DNA from: Desulfobacterales bacterium
Lineage (GTDB): Bacteria; Desulfobacterota; Desulfobacteria; Desulfobacterales; QNYZ01
Direction: 5' to 3'
Assembly: GCA_029938515.1 (NCBI GenBank)
Contig: JAOZUU010000118.1
Coordinates: 1 to 7,778 of the forward strand
DNA length: 7,778 nucleotides
Below, in pieces: positions 1-6,686 of the stretch (position 1 is its first letter; every line of letters starts with the position of its first letter). Position numbers and translations under genes: made by a program. The notes beneath the pieces are model-generated. The model was not told the DNA's origin and ran no database searches. It saw only the letters and a program-made list of their open reading frames with translations.

Positions 1-1
1 C

Positions 2-72
2 GCCTAACCCACAAATCCTGCAGTTAGCGCAATTTGCCTTTTAATAACGGGCATTTCATGATTCGGCATGAT
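2..72 (-). repeat. direct repeat copy A (cassette-boundary-like)
   Basis: This is the second copy of the repeat at 6434-6504, in the same orientation and 125 bp beyond the helicase-nuclease stop. On the minus strand it ends in GTTAGGC, again fitting GTTRRRY. Together with downstream bases it can form a stem: CCCACAAATC (8-17) with GATTTAGTGGG (70-80), a 10-bp pairing with one bulged base, followed inward by TGC (19-21) with GCA (66-68). Stems with unpaired bulged bases are typical of attC sites, but the partner of the GTTAGGC box is poor. Confidence 0.75.
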
Positions 73-82
73 TTAGTGGGAG

Positions 83-113
83 TGCCGACATACCGTATGT
101 GATTTCTAATCAC
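83..113. repeat. clustered palindromes downstream of the helicase-nuclease gene
   Basis: There are two adjoining perfect palindromes: ACATAC-C-GTATGT (88-100) and GTGATT-TCT-AATCAC (99-113). TGCCGA (83-88) also pairs with TCGGCA (63-68). They lie about 85 bp past the stop codon at 197. No T-tract follows, so an intrinsic terminator is not supported. The rest of 114-196 shows nothing I can name. Confidence 0.5.
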
Positions 114-196
114 TCAATTCGATGTTTGACACCTATCCCCATACTAAAGTTTACAGTTTTATGGGCAAGATCCTTTCTGTTTTCATTTGAGCACCC

Positions 197-3100
197 TTAT
201 TGTGCCTTTTCAACAGAAATAATCCTCGCTTTTTTTACTCCAGTTGGTAACTTTACCTCTACCTCTCCGCCTTCCTCCGATTTGAGAAGGGCTCTCGCAA
301 GCGGTGCGTTAATGTTGATGATTCCCATACTCGGCTGGTTTGAACCTTTTACGATTTGTACGGTCTTGATCTCGTCCTCGTTATCCAAAAAGCAATACGT
401 TATGGAATCCTCGGGCTCCACGAATTTTATTCTTGGCTTTTCAAAAGGTATTGGAGACTGAGATAGTTTGCCTCTTGGATGCGAAGAGTCTGTGCTGGTC
501 GGTAAGGACGGATCCTTTTGCCGGTCTACCTTGTCGTGCTCATTTGGCAGGTCATGAGGGTGCTGTTTTAAACTTTGCAGATCGTCCCTATGGTCTATTC
601 CACATAGCCTCCTATCGTTGCCTATTGATTTGGGTTCTTTTAAGTCAGCATTGACATCACCATCACCAACGGAGATTTCTGTATCTTCCTGAACCTCCTG
701 ATCATTTTCCTCTTTCTGAGCAAGGCCGTAAACCTCTCGGAACTCAGTAACCATATTTTGGATTTCCGTGTCACCACCAATGGGAGTTATTCCCATCTCT
801 GCAAGTGTATCGAAAAGACTGGCGAGAATTCGATCCGGTTCCCTGTAGAATGTTGATCCCCAGCATCGCCAGAATGTCCAACCTGCGCGCTCCAATACGC
901 GCTGCCGATTCAAATCATCGAAATAGCGATCTGGCCCATGGTACCTAGCCCCGTCACACTCAATAGCCAGACGCCGGTTTTCCGGTCCTTCTACGACCAG
1001 ATCGATACGGAAATCACCCGCCGAAACCTGTGGAATTACACGGTAACCCTGCGCCACCAACGCATCGAAAATTCTCTCTTCAAAGTCAGACTCGCATAAT
1101 TCCCGCAGCGTTTCCACTTTCTGGCGGTCCTGTACCAAGGGATTTCGAAAATGGTCTATCAGGCGAGCGCGCATGTCCTTGGGGTTTCGGAGATTGTCAC
1201 GACGAAAGCTTCGGAATAGATACATCCTGTCCCTGGCGCGTGAAGCAGCGACATTGAATCTTTGAGCGCTGCTTCTGTCGGTGCGGGCACGGCGGTGTTT
1301 CGAATCGTCCACCAAAGACAGAAAAATGATGTCTCTCTCGTTGCCCTGGAAGCTGGGTGGGTCGCCGCAGATAATATCGTGTTTGCTTATAGCTTCCCCC
1401 CCGATGGTATCGAAGAGAAGGCCAGCGATATATTTGGTCTGTGCCCCTTGCCCGAGCATGGAAATTATACCAATGCTGCGATTGCTAAAAACTGGATCCT
1501 CGACCAGGGCCTGAATTTCGTTTACGATGGCATGCGCCTCAGGGACGTTGATTTTCTTTCTCCCATCCCGATTACCGTCCTTGACATACACATCCACCAA
1601 GGGCGGATCGATCCGCTCGCTCGGCAGAGGAACCCGCAATGGGACAAGACAGTTATACCAGTGCCGATCGGAGAAGGTAATAATAGGTTCGGTGCATCGA
1701 AAATGTTCACGGAGACAGATATTATCCGCGGCAAACGCCACTTGAGAGAGATCGTAGATGGAGTACTCCGGCCCCATCTGTTTGCCAAGATCAAATCCCT
1801 TGAGATACTGATTTGACAGATTGACAAGAGCTTTTTCGGTCTTTCCTATTAATGTAGGACTGACTTGCTGTTTGTCTCCGACTACCAGGATTTTCTTTCC
1901 GCGTAACAATGCGGGTAGCGCCCAGATGTCGCTCTGGGATGCTTCGTCGATGATGACCAGATCGAACCTTCCGATATCTGCGGGAAGCGTTTCGGATATG
2001 CGCCAGTGCGGCATGATCCAGCACGGGATGGCACCTACTGCCGTTTTCATGGCCTCTCTAGCGTCGCGACGATATCGTGGTGTGCGGACCCTTCCCGTCC
2101 CGCCTGCAATGAGGTCGATAGCAATGACATATTGTTGCAGGGCACGCTTATATTTCTCAGATATTCCGGTCATGCCCAGCCAGGTAATGTTCTCCACCAG
2201 TCTTTCCTGGGTTTGGGCGAGCCTTTTCTCTGCCTTTCTTAGCTCTTCGGCCAATTCTTGCAGGCGGTGCTGACCATCTATGCTTTCTATGTAGTTCATG
2301 AATCGGTGCCACTCAACACCTGCCCTCCAGTTATTGGGCAGCAACAGATCCATCTGAGCACCTGCCGGTTCTTCAAGCAATACGTCCGCCCAGGGTTTGG
2401 CGCCTCCTTTCTCGATCTTGCCCGCAAGTTGCTTTATCTCGGAAAAAGTCGGTTGCAGATGATTAAGCGTGACAAGTTCTTCAAATAACCGTTCATATTC
2501 CTTCAACAATCGTTTTTCATCCGTATCGGTATCGCCCAGCTGAGTGCCGACAAGTTCCAGCAGGTTGCTACATAATGTGTTCTTATGTTTTTCCAACAAT
2601 AGCTTTAACCGGTTGACCGTGTCCACCGCAGCACCGAGTTCACCCTGATCCAAATGGTTATCAAGCGCTGAAATATACCTGTCTACTTTATTGACAGAAC
2701 CAATGTTCTCGGCATTGCCATCAGGGCCATTGAACACTTTAGGCAAGGCTTGGCGGATATAGGGGATACCCTTTTGACAGTAAAAAAGCACCTTCTGCCC
2801 TCGTTCGGCCTCGCCAGCCATTTTCTTGCAGTTTTCGGTAGACGCACCTTCAAGGACGGGACCGTTGAATTCACGCATGAAGGCATTCCATTGGGAGATC
2901 ATTGCCCGAGAAGCCTGCATGTATCTCAAGTGCCGTTGCACCCACACCCAGTCCTGTTTTTCGGAAGCCTGTTTATCCAACAATCGAACCGCATTGAGCC
3001 ATTTTTTCTGCGTTCCTTTGGTAAAGCCAATGAAAGTGCCGAAAGGTGATTCGCCTTTGGCCTGCCGGTCAACCGCAGCAACGAAATCCTTATCGTCCAT

Positions 3101-5278
3101 TGCGTTTGCCGGAAAGTCAACGGGATGGCCCAATAGCTCACGTCTTTCCTTTTCCAGCTCTCCCACATCCTTGAACAGCAGGCTGATCTGCCCTAAGACG
3201 CCGTCTTTTTCCCATGCTTCGCGGCCTTTTTCAGAAATAGAGAGAAGGTTTCCTAACCATAGGTTCGCTTCTTCGAGTTTGTAGCCCAATACCTTCCGAG
3301 CAAGGATAAATAAAAATTTTCGCAGTTTCCGGGCAAGCTTCAGTCTGTCTGCTGTGAAATCTCGTCTTGGGACTGGCAAATCGTGGCTTTTTGCCGACTC
3401 GGCAAGGTCTTTTCTCCGGGTCAAAGCGCTGTGCAGTTCGGCGAATGCATCCACTGTTGGAAATTTGTCTGTTGCAGGTAACGACCAATCGTGGTTTTTC
3501 AGCCTCTCACCAACTTTCCGACGCAGTGTCCGCATGCGTTGGATTTCCTCCTCGCTGACCGGAAACGGACCTTCACTCCAAACCACGGGCGCTGGCAACC
3601 AGGAGTGAACCTCCCGATCTTGAACCAGCAATCTGGCCAGTTCATCGGGCATCAGTGTTCTGCCATCATATGTTACCTGTGTAAGCTGCTTTCGCGCCCA
3701 GTCCGCTATTTCTTTTTCAGCGCGAGCCACGGTGGCACACAGCAAGTCGACCTGTTTGTGTCCGGCGTTGATCTCCCGGCTCAATGCACTCTGGTCGATG
3801 CCCTGCAAGCGCTGGAGAATCTTGTTTACAGATTGCTTCATTTCTTTCAGGGCTTCGCGGTCGCTGGACAGCAGACTGACGGCAAGGGGGCGAATACCGT
3901 CCGGGAGCTTATCTTTCAAAACGCGCAACGCCTGCTCACCTTTGGAGGTCACCAGAATGCTTTGCCCTTTGGCAAGGTAATGACAGATAATATTTGCAAT
4001 GGTGTGGGTCTTGCCGGTTCCAGGCGGTCCTTGGGCAACCACACCAGGAGCCTGTTCCAGCCGCTCGACGATCTGCATCTGTTCATGGTTATAAGGCTTT
4101 GGAAAATAAAGGTCCTCCGGCTTTCGACCCGCAACGGACTCTGGATTGGGCGTGGAAACACCACGGAAGGGAATTTGTGTAAAAAAAGACTGTTCTGTGG
4201 ATGGATCCTTGAACAGTGCGTGAGGGCCGGCCGGCAGCTTGTCCGCCACTTTGGCGACTTCCCTTAGCCGCTCCAAATCCTGCAATAGGAAGTGGGCGGT
4301 TTTGGGACGGACAAATAACACCCAGGTATTCGAAATCATCAACCGGTCCGATACTGTCGGCGGCTTAGCAGTGGGAGAATCCTGCCTGTTTTTATTCCAG
4401 AAAAAACCCGTGGAATCGAGGGCACTTATGCATGCATTAAGAGCGTCGGTGAAGGACGACTCGTCAAAGGGGGACAGCGGCCGATCCAGCCCCTCAAGAA
4501 ACTCCAGTACACTTTTCCGCGCCCCGATCGTCCCATCGTTTCTTAACGCGGAAAACGGGGATAACTCGACGATGGGTTCCGACTCCCTCGGGCTTACTAA
4601 AATATTTCTTGACTGGTTGTCGATTGCCAGTTCGACACCCTGTAACAATATCGGGTATTCAATAACTTTTTCCTCAACCCGCCAGGACGCTAACCCTATT
4701 CCCCATACCAGCTCGATGGGGTCACTGGCGCTGTCGATTTCCATGGCTCTTTTGAGGCCGAACAACTTTGCGTAGAACTGGATGGTTTTTCGCCGGGGAG
4801 TTTCCGACTTCCGCCATTGCATGTAGGATCCGTTAAAAAATTTATCCCACGCCAACCGGATTCGGTCCGCAGCCAGGGCGTCAATGTGTTCAACATCTGT
4901 ATCCTCCACCATGCCGGCAAGCATCTCTTCGTTGAACACCGGATCCATGGACGGATCAGCGGGTACCCTTGACAATGTACGCAGAATTTCGCTTTCCGGC
5001 AGAGGTGGATCAATTGGTTGCAACCGCTGAATACTCAGCCAGAATGTATTGTTGACAGGATCCCCATAGCGGATACCTGGAAGATCCTTTAATTGATGCT
5101 CAAAGTAAGCAAGGCGTTTGTGATCGGCAACCCGGAAAGCGATCTTACTGCCGATCTTCTCAACCTCCCCGATGTATTCAAGAACGTTGAGCAGTCGTTC
5201 ACGAATGGTTTCGTCTATAGTGCAGGAAGCGTTCTTTGAAAACTGTGGATCGCTGATTACGTTTCCCTGATTCTGCAT
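197..5278 (-). CDS. SF1 helicase / Vsr-like nuclease / GreA-GreB C-terminal domain fusion
   Basis: This 1,693-residue protein is predicted to be an ATP-dependent DNA helicase or translocase that also cuts DNA. Residues 1-400 are an N-terminal region I do not recognise. Helicase motifs seen: Walker A GPPGTGKT (417-424), Walker B IIDEASQSD (about 1109-1117), motif III GDKQQVSP (about 1134), EHFRC (about 1191-1195), FQGNERDIIFLSL (about 1310-1322) and VAASRAR (about 1343-1349). About 680 residues rich in charged helical, coiled-coil-like sequence separate Walker A from Walker B. Residues 1399-1495 match the Vsr/MTES_1575 nuclease fold: FEERIF, FRIDLVV (D1426), IECDGARYHG (E1440, D1442), then LERAGWTFWRCW. 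A polar linker (about 1500-1615) leads to residues 1616-1693, which resemble the GreA/GreB C-terminal domain (ININAPLARALL, then EVEVKLPTG). I chose the ATG because CGGAG lies 5 nt upstream; a TTG five codons earlier has no RBS. The frame is intact. A defence role is inferred. Confidence 0.9.
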   Translation of the reverse strand: MQNQGNVISDPQFSKNASCTIDETIRERLLNVLEYIGEVEKIGSKIAFRVADHKRLAYFEHQLKDLPGIRYGDPVNNTFWLSIQRLQPIDPPLPESEILRTLSRVPADPSMDPVFNEEMLAGMVEDTDVEHIDALAADRIRLAWDKFFNGSYMQWRKSETPRRKTIQFYAKLFGLKRAMEIDSASDPIELVWGIGLASWRVEEKVIEYPILLQGVELAIDNQSRNILVSPRESEPIVELSPFSALRNDGTIGARKSVLEFLEGLDRPLSPFDESSFTDALNACISALDSTGFFWNKNRQDSPTAKPPTVSDRLMISNTWVLFVRPKTAHFLLQDLERLREVAKVADKLPAGPHALFKDPSTEQSFFTQIPFRGVSTPNPESVAGRKPEDLYFPKPYNHEQMQIVERLEQAPGVVAQGPPGTGKTHTIANIICHYLAKGQSILVTSKGEQALRVLKDKLPDGIRPLAVSLLSSDREALKEMKQSVNKILQRLQGIDQSALSREINAGHKQVDLLCATVARAEKEIADWARKQLTQVTYDGRTLMPDELARLLVQDREVHSWLPAPVVWSEGPFPVSEEEIQRMRTLRRKVGERLKNHDWSLPATDKFPTVDAFAELHSALTRRKDLAESAKSHDLPVPRRDFTADRLKLARKLRKFLFILARKVLGYKLEEANLWLGNLLSISEKGREAWEKDGVLGQISLLFKDVGELEKERRELLGHPVDFPANAMDDKDFVAAVDRQAKGESPFGTFIGFTKGTQKKWLNAVRLLDKQASEKQDWVWVQRHLRYMQASRAMISQWNAFMREFNGPVLEGASTENCKKMAGEAERGQKVLFYCQKGIPYIRQALPKVFNGPDGNAENIGSVNKVDRYISALDNHLDQGELGAAVDTVNRLKLLLEKHKNTLCSNLLELVGTQLGDTDTDEKRLLKEYERLFEELVTLNHLQPTFSEIKQLAGKIEKGGAKPWADVLLEEPAGAQMDLLLPNNWRAGVEWHRFMNYIESIDGQHRLQELAEELRKAEKRLAQTQERLVENITWLGMTGISEKYKRALQQYVIAIDLIAGGTGRVRTPRYRRDAREAMKTAVGAIPCWIMPHWRISETLPADIGRFDLVIIDEASQSDIWALPALLRGKKILVVGDKQQVSPTLIGKTEKALVNLSNQYLKGFDLGKQMGPEYSIYDLSQVAFAADNICLREHFRCTEPIITFSDRHWYNCLVPLRVPLPSERIDPPLVDVYVKDGNRDGRKKINVPEAHAIVNEIQALVEDPVFSNRSIGIISMLGQGAQTKYIAGLLFDTIGGEAISKHDIICGDPPSFQGNERDIIFLSLVDDSKHRRARTDRSSAQRFNVAASRARDRMYLFRSFRRDNLRNPKDMRARLIDHFRNPLVQDRQKVETLRELCESDFEERIFDALVAQGYRVIPQVSAGDFRIDLVVEGPENRRLAIECDGARYHGPDRYFDDLNRQRVLERAGWTFWRCWGSTFYREPDRILASLFDTLAEMGITPIGGDTEIQNMVTEFREVYGLAQKEENDQEVQEDTEISVGDGDVNADLKEPKSIGNDRRLCGIDHRDDLQSLKQHPHDLPNEHDKVDRQKDPSLPTSTDSSHPRGKLSQSPIPFEKPRIKFVEPEDSITYCFLDNEDEIKTVQIVKGSNQPSMGIININAPLARALLKSEEGGEVEVKLPTGVKKARIISVEKAQ

Positions 5279-5324
5279 AAAAACTCCGATCAATAAACGT
5301 ACAATTCAGGAGTAACTATTAAAA

Positions 5325-5434
5325 GGCGAACAACTTTGGGACTTTGTGTTTCACCCCAACGGCCAGCTTGACTGGTATGGGTGTGAATGGAGCGGCAGCA
5401 GAACTCGCGGCCCTCTCAAAGTTATTGTTCGGCC
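5325..5434 (-). repeat. long nested inverted repeat between HNH and helicase genes (possible degenerate attC)
   Basis: The outer arms GGCGAACAACTTTG (5325-5338) and CAAAGTTATTGTTCGGCC (5417-5434) pair, with a 3-base bulge and one extra base. Inside lies a second hairpin (5350-5387): TTCAC/GTGAA, CCCA/TGGG and CCAG/CTGG around the loop CTTGA. On the minus strand the element begins 8 bp after the HNH stop with GCCGAACAAT, one base from RYYYAAC, and ends with GTTCGCC 46 bp before the helicase ATG. Size, bulges and placement recall attC, but GTTCGCC misses GTTRRRY at two positions. It could instead be an RNA structure in the leader of the helicase gene. Confidence 0.6.
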
Positions 5435-5442
5435 AGAATTGT

Positions 5443-6066
5443 TTAGAGCTTCTTTTTTTTGAGAAGGATCAAGTATCCACCTATCACCGAATGGTCCTTG
5501 GCTTTTAATCGCGCTTTATTTCCATTCGGTTGACCTAAAAGCACCGGTTCCCATCCCTCAAGATCGACCCTTTCGCTTTCCTTTTTTGCTGTGGTCCAGC
5601 GGAGCTTATACCCTTGTTCTTGGATCTTTTTTATAATACCGGACTTCTCCGTATATGCTGCACTTACCCACTTATCAATAACTTTAATCTTTTTATCGCG
5701 ATTGCGGGCAGTTTTACCTATACGCTCGAGTGCTCCTTGTTCAGCAGCTGATTTCCATTGACAAAGAAATTTAACAGTATACCTGATGGGATCATTATCA
5801 ACAAGCTTTGCGCAATTCTGGCAGAGCCAGATTCCATTAGTTATGCCGGCACGCTCATCGGAGGATAAAGTATAATCATAGCGAGGACCATCTTGAGCAG
5901 CTGCAGTGATATGCGCAGCAACACCGGCATTCATAGATTTTGAATTGGATATTTGCGGACCGCTTGTTGGAGCCTTACAATTAGGATTAGAGCAAAGAAA
6001 ACCAACCCGTTCTGCGAGAGAACGTTTCGTTGTTTCTGAAAAATCATCTCTATTAGAGATCTTCAT
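5443..6066 (-). CDS. HNH-family endonuclease with uncharacterised C-terminal domain
   Basis: This 207-residue protein carries a zinc-type HNH domain in residues 10-115. Visible elements are CSNPNC (C25, C30), GVAAHITAAA (H52), GPRYD (60-64), NGIWLCQNCAKLVD (N78, C82, C85) and a closing QWKSAAE (about 103-109). This pattern is familiar from HNH domains attached to many predicted bacterial defence effectors. It predicts metal-dependent nicking or cutting of nucleic acid in the cytoplasm. Residues 135-207 (GYKLRW, GWEPVLLGQPNGNKA, GGYLILLKKKKL) match nothing I recognise and could be a sensor or partner-binding domain. The ATG follows AGAAGG at 5 nt spacing. The gene lies 107 bp after the 80-aa gene, with its own predicted promoter, and 165 bp before the helicase-nuclease gene. 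The last codons contain a run of eight A. The HNH call is solid; the substrate is unknown. Confidence 0.85.
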   Translation of the reverse strand: MKISNRDDFSETTKRSLAERVGFLCSNPNCKAPTSGPQISNSKSMNAGVAAHITAAAQDGPRYDYTLSSDERAGITNGIWLCQNCAKLVDNDPIRYTVKFLCQWKSAAEQGALERIGKTARNRDKKIKVIDKWVSAAYTEKSGIIKKIQEQGYKLRWTTAKKESERVDLEGWEPVLLGQPNGNKARLKAKDHSVIGGYLILLKKKKL

Positions 6067-6100
6067 TCAAACCTTCTAAGGCCGAAAGATTCAAATCACT

Positions 6101-6145
6101 GACGGCAAAACTCAGAGTGAGGAACGAGCAGCGCCTTTTGCCGTC
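6101..6145. repeat. perfect 10-bp inverted repeat in the HNH leader
   Basis: GACGGCAAAA (6101-6110) and TTTTGCCGTC (6136-6145) are exact reverse complements with a 25-base loop. The element begins at the predicted transcription start and ends 34 bp before the HNH ATG. No T-run follows on either strand, so it is not a standard terminator. It may be a 5' mRNA hairpin or an operator with two half-sites. It has no GTTRRRY box, so I do not call it attC. Confidence 0.65.
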
Positions 6146-6147
6146 CG

Positions 6148-6176
6148 AATATATTTGTTTTATTAGATTGTTTCAA
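6148..6176 (-). promoter_or_regulatory. predicted sigma70-type promoter for the HNH gene
   Basis: On the minus strand, TTGAAA (6171-6176) and TATATT (6148-6153) are separated by exactly 17 bp, one base off consensus in the -35 and two in the -10. The predicted start near 6141 falls inside the inverted repeat at 6101-6145. The -35 overlaps the stop codon of the 80-aa gene and a small palindrome, GATTG-TTT-CAATC (6166-6178). It implies that the HNH gene can be transcribed independently of the upstream gene. Confidence 0.55.
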
Positions 6177-6415
6177 TCAAATACTCCACAATTTAAATCA
6201 TCAGAGAATTCAGCTATCCACGTTGAACCGTGACCTACCTTATACGTCTTTTCCTTTCCTTTGAATTTTCTCCGTATAGTTATAGTCCCAGTTATAGGCT
6301 GAACGCCAGTGCCAGTCATTGGGTCTTCTTTTTCCTGAATTGAAAAATCATTTGCATCAAGGTTTCTATCGGTAATGATATTTCGAAAATCTTCCATTTC
6401 ACTTTCATTAACCAT
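6173..6415 (-). CDS. small conserved-looking hypothetical protein (80 aa)
   Basis: I do not recognise a named family. The protein is acidic at the N-terminus (ESEMEDFRNIITDRNLD). It then has a probable beta-rich segment, GTITIRR (about 43-49), a basic stretch (KFKGKEKTYK) and a glycine/aromatic C-terminal patch (VGHGSTWIAEFSDDL, ending GVFD). No signal peptide or membrane segment is visible. The start is well supported: AAGGAG sits 8 nt before the ATG. It is the first gene after the repeat at 6434-6504, only about 20 bp from that repeat's end, as is usual for the first gene of an integron cassette. It could be a small regulator or accessory protein for the HNH and helicase genes, or an unrelated passenger. 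Nothing in the sequence decides between these. Confidence 0.75.
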   Translation of the reverse strand: MVNESEMEDFRNIITDRNLDANDFSIQEKEDPMTGTGVQPITGTITIRRKFKGKEKTYKVGHGSTWIAEFSDDLNCGVFD

Positions 6416-6433
6416 AATAGTTCTCCTTTTGCA

Positions 6434-6504
6434 ATCTAACCAACAAACCCCGCAGTTAGCGCAATTTGCATTCTATTAGCGGGCATTTCATGATGAGGCA
6501 TGAT
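6434..6504 (-). repeat. direct repeat copy B (cassette-boundary-like)
   Basis: Positions 6436-6504 match positions 4-72 without gaps at 60 of 69 bases, including an identical 16-base core at 6454-6469 (AGTTAGCGCAATTTGC). On the minus strand the copy ends in GTTAGAT, which fits the integron crossover consensus GTTRRRY, about 20 bp before the 80-aa gene start. GGTT at 6516-6519 could pair with AACC at 6438-6441, but I cannot fold a full, convincing attC here. Confidence 0.8.
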
Positions 6505-6536
6505 CGTAAAAGGTAGGTTCCGCCTTCGCTATAAAG

Positions 6537-6686
6537 CTACGGCGCTGGCAGGTTACAAAATCGGTCGCGAGGTACCCAGCCATAGCCGCTTCGAACCTTT
6601 ACCCATATGTCAATGATCTGCCAACCGTGTTTCTTAAACAATGGATAGAATCCAACTTTGGCAGGTTCAGCCTCTATCCTTACAGG
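6537..6686 (-). pseudogene. in-frame protein-like remnant after the stop of the papain-fold gene
   Basis: Directly after the TAA at 6687-6689 the same frame stays open for 49 codons to a TAG at 6537-6539. The translation looks like real protein: VRIEAEPAKVGFYPLF, then KKHGWQIIDIWVKVRS, GYGWVPRDRF. It has no ATG or GTG; the only possible in-frame starts are ATA and a TTG at codon 16. It may be a 5'-truncated gene, the former C-terminal part of the papain-fold protein cut off by the stop, or a readthrough extension. The WVKV...GYGWVP pattern recalls an SH3-like strand pair, but that is only an impression. Confidence 0.35.

Noticed and set aside
3491..4267. A 258-codon plus-strand open frame inside the helicase gene
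   Set aside because: It lies entirely antisense to the intact helicase frame, across the Walker A region, and its product looks like antisense translation.
5279..5293. TTG start five codons upstream of the chosen helicase ATG
   Set aside because: No Shine-Dalgarno precedes the TTG, while CGGAG is well placed for the ATG at 5278.
5452..5460. Programmed frameshift at the A-run near the end of the HNH gene
   Set aside because: The run lies four codons before the stop, and nothing suggests a conserved extension in another frame.
6101..6145. Intrinsic terminator
   Set aside because: The stem is strong, but no U-tract follows on either strand and the loop is 25 nt.
2..6504. CRISPR array or transposon inverted ends formed by the repeats
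   Set aside because: There are only two copies 6.4 kb apart, in direct orientation, with no spacers, no inverted terminal repeats and no transposase.
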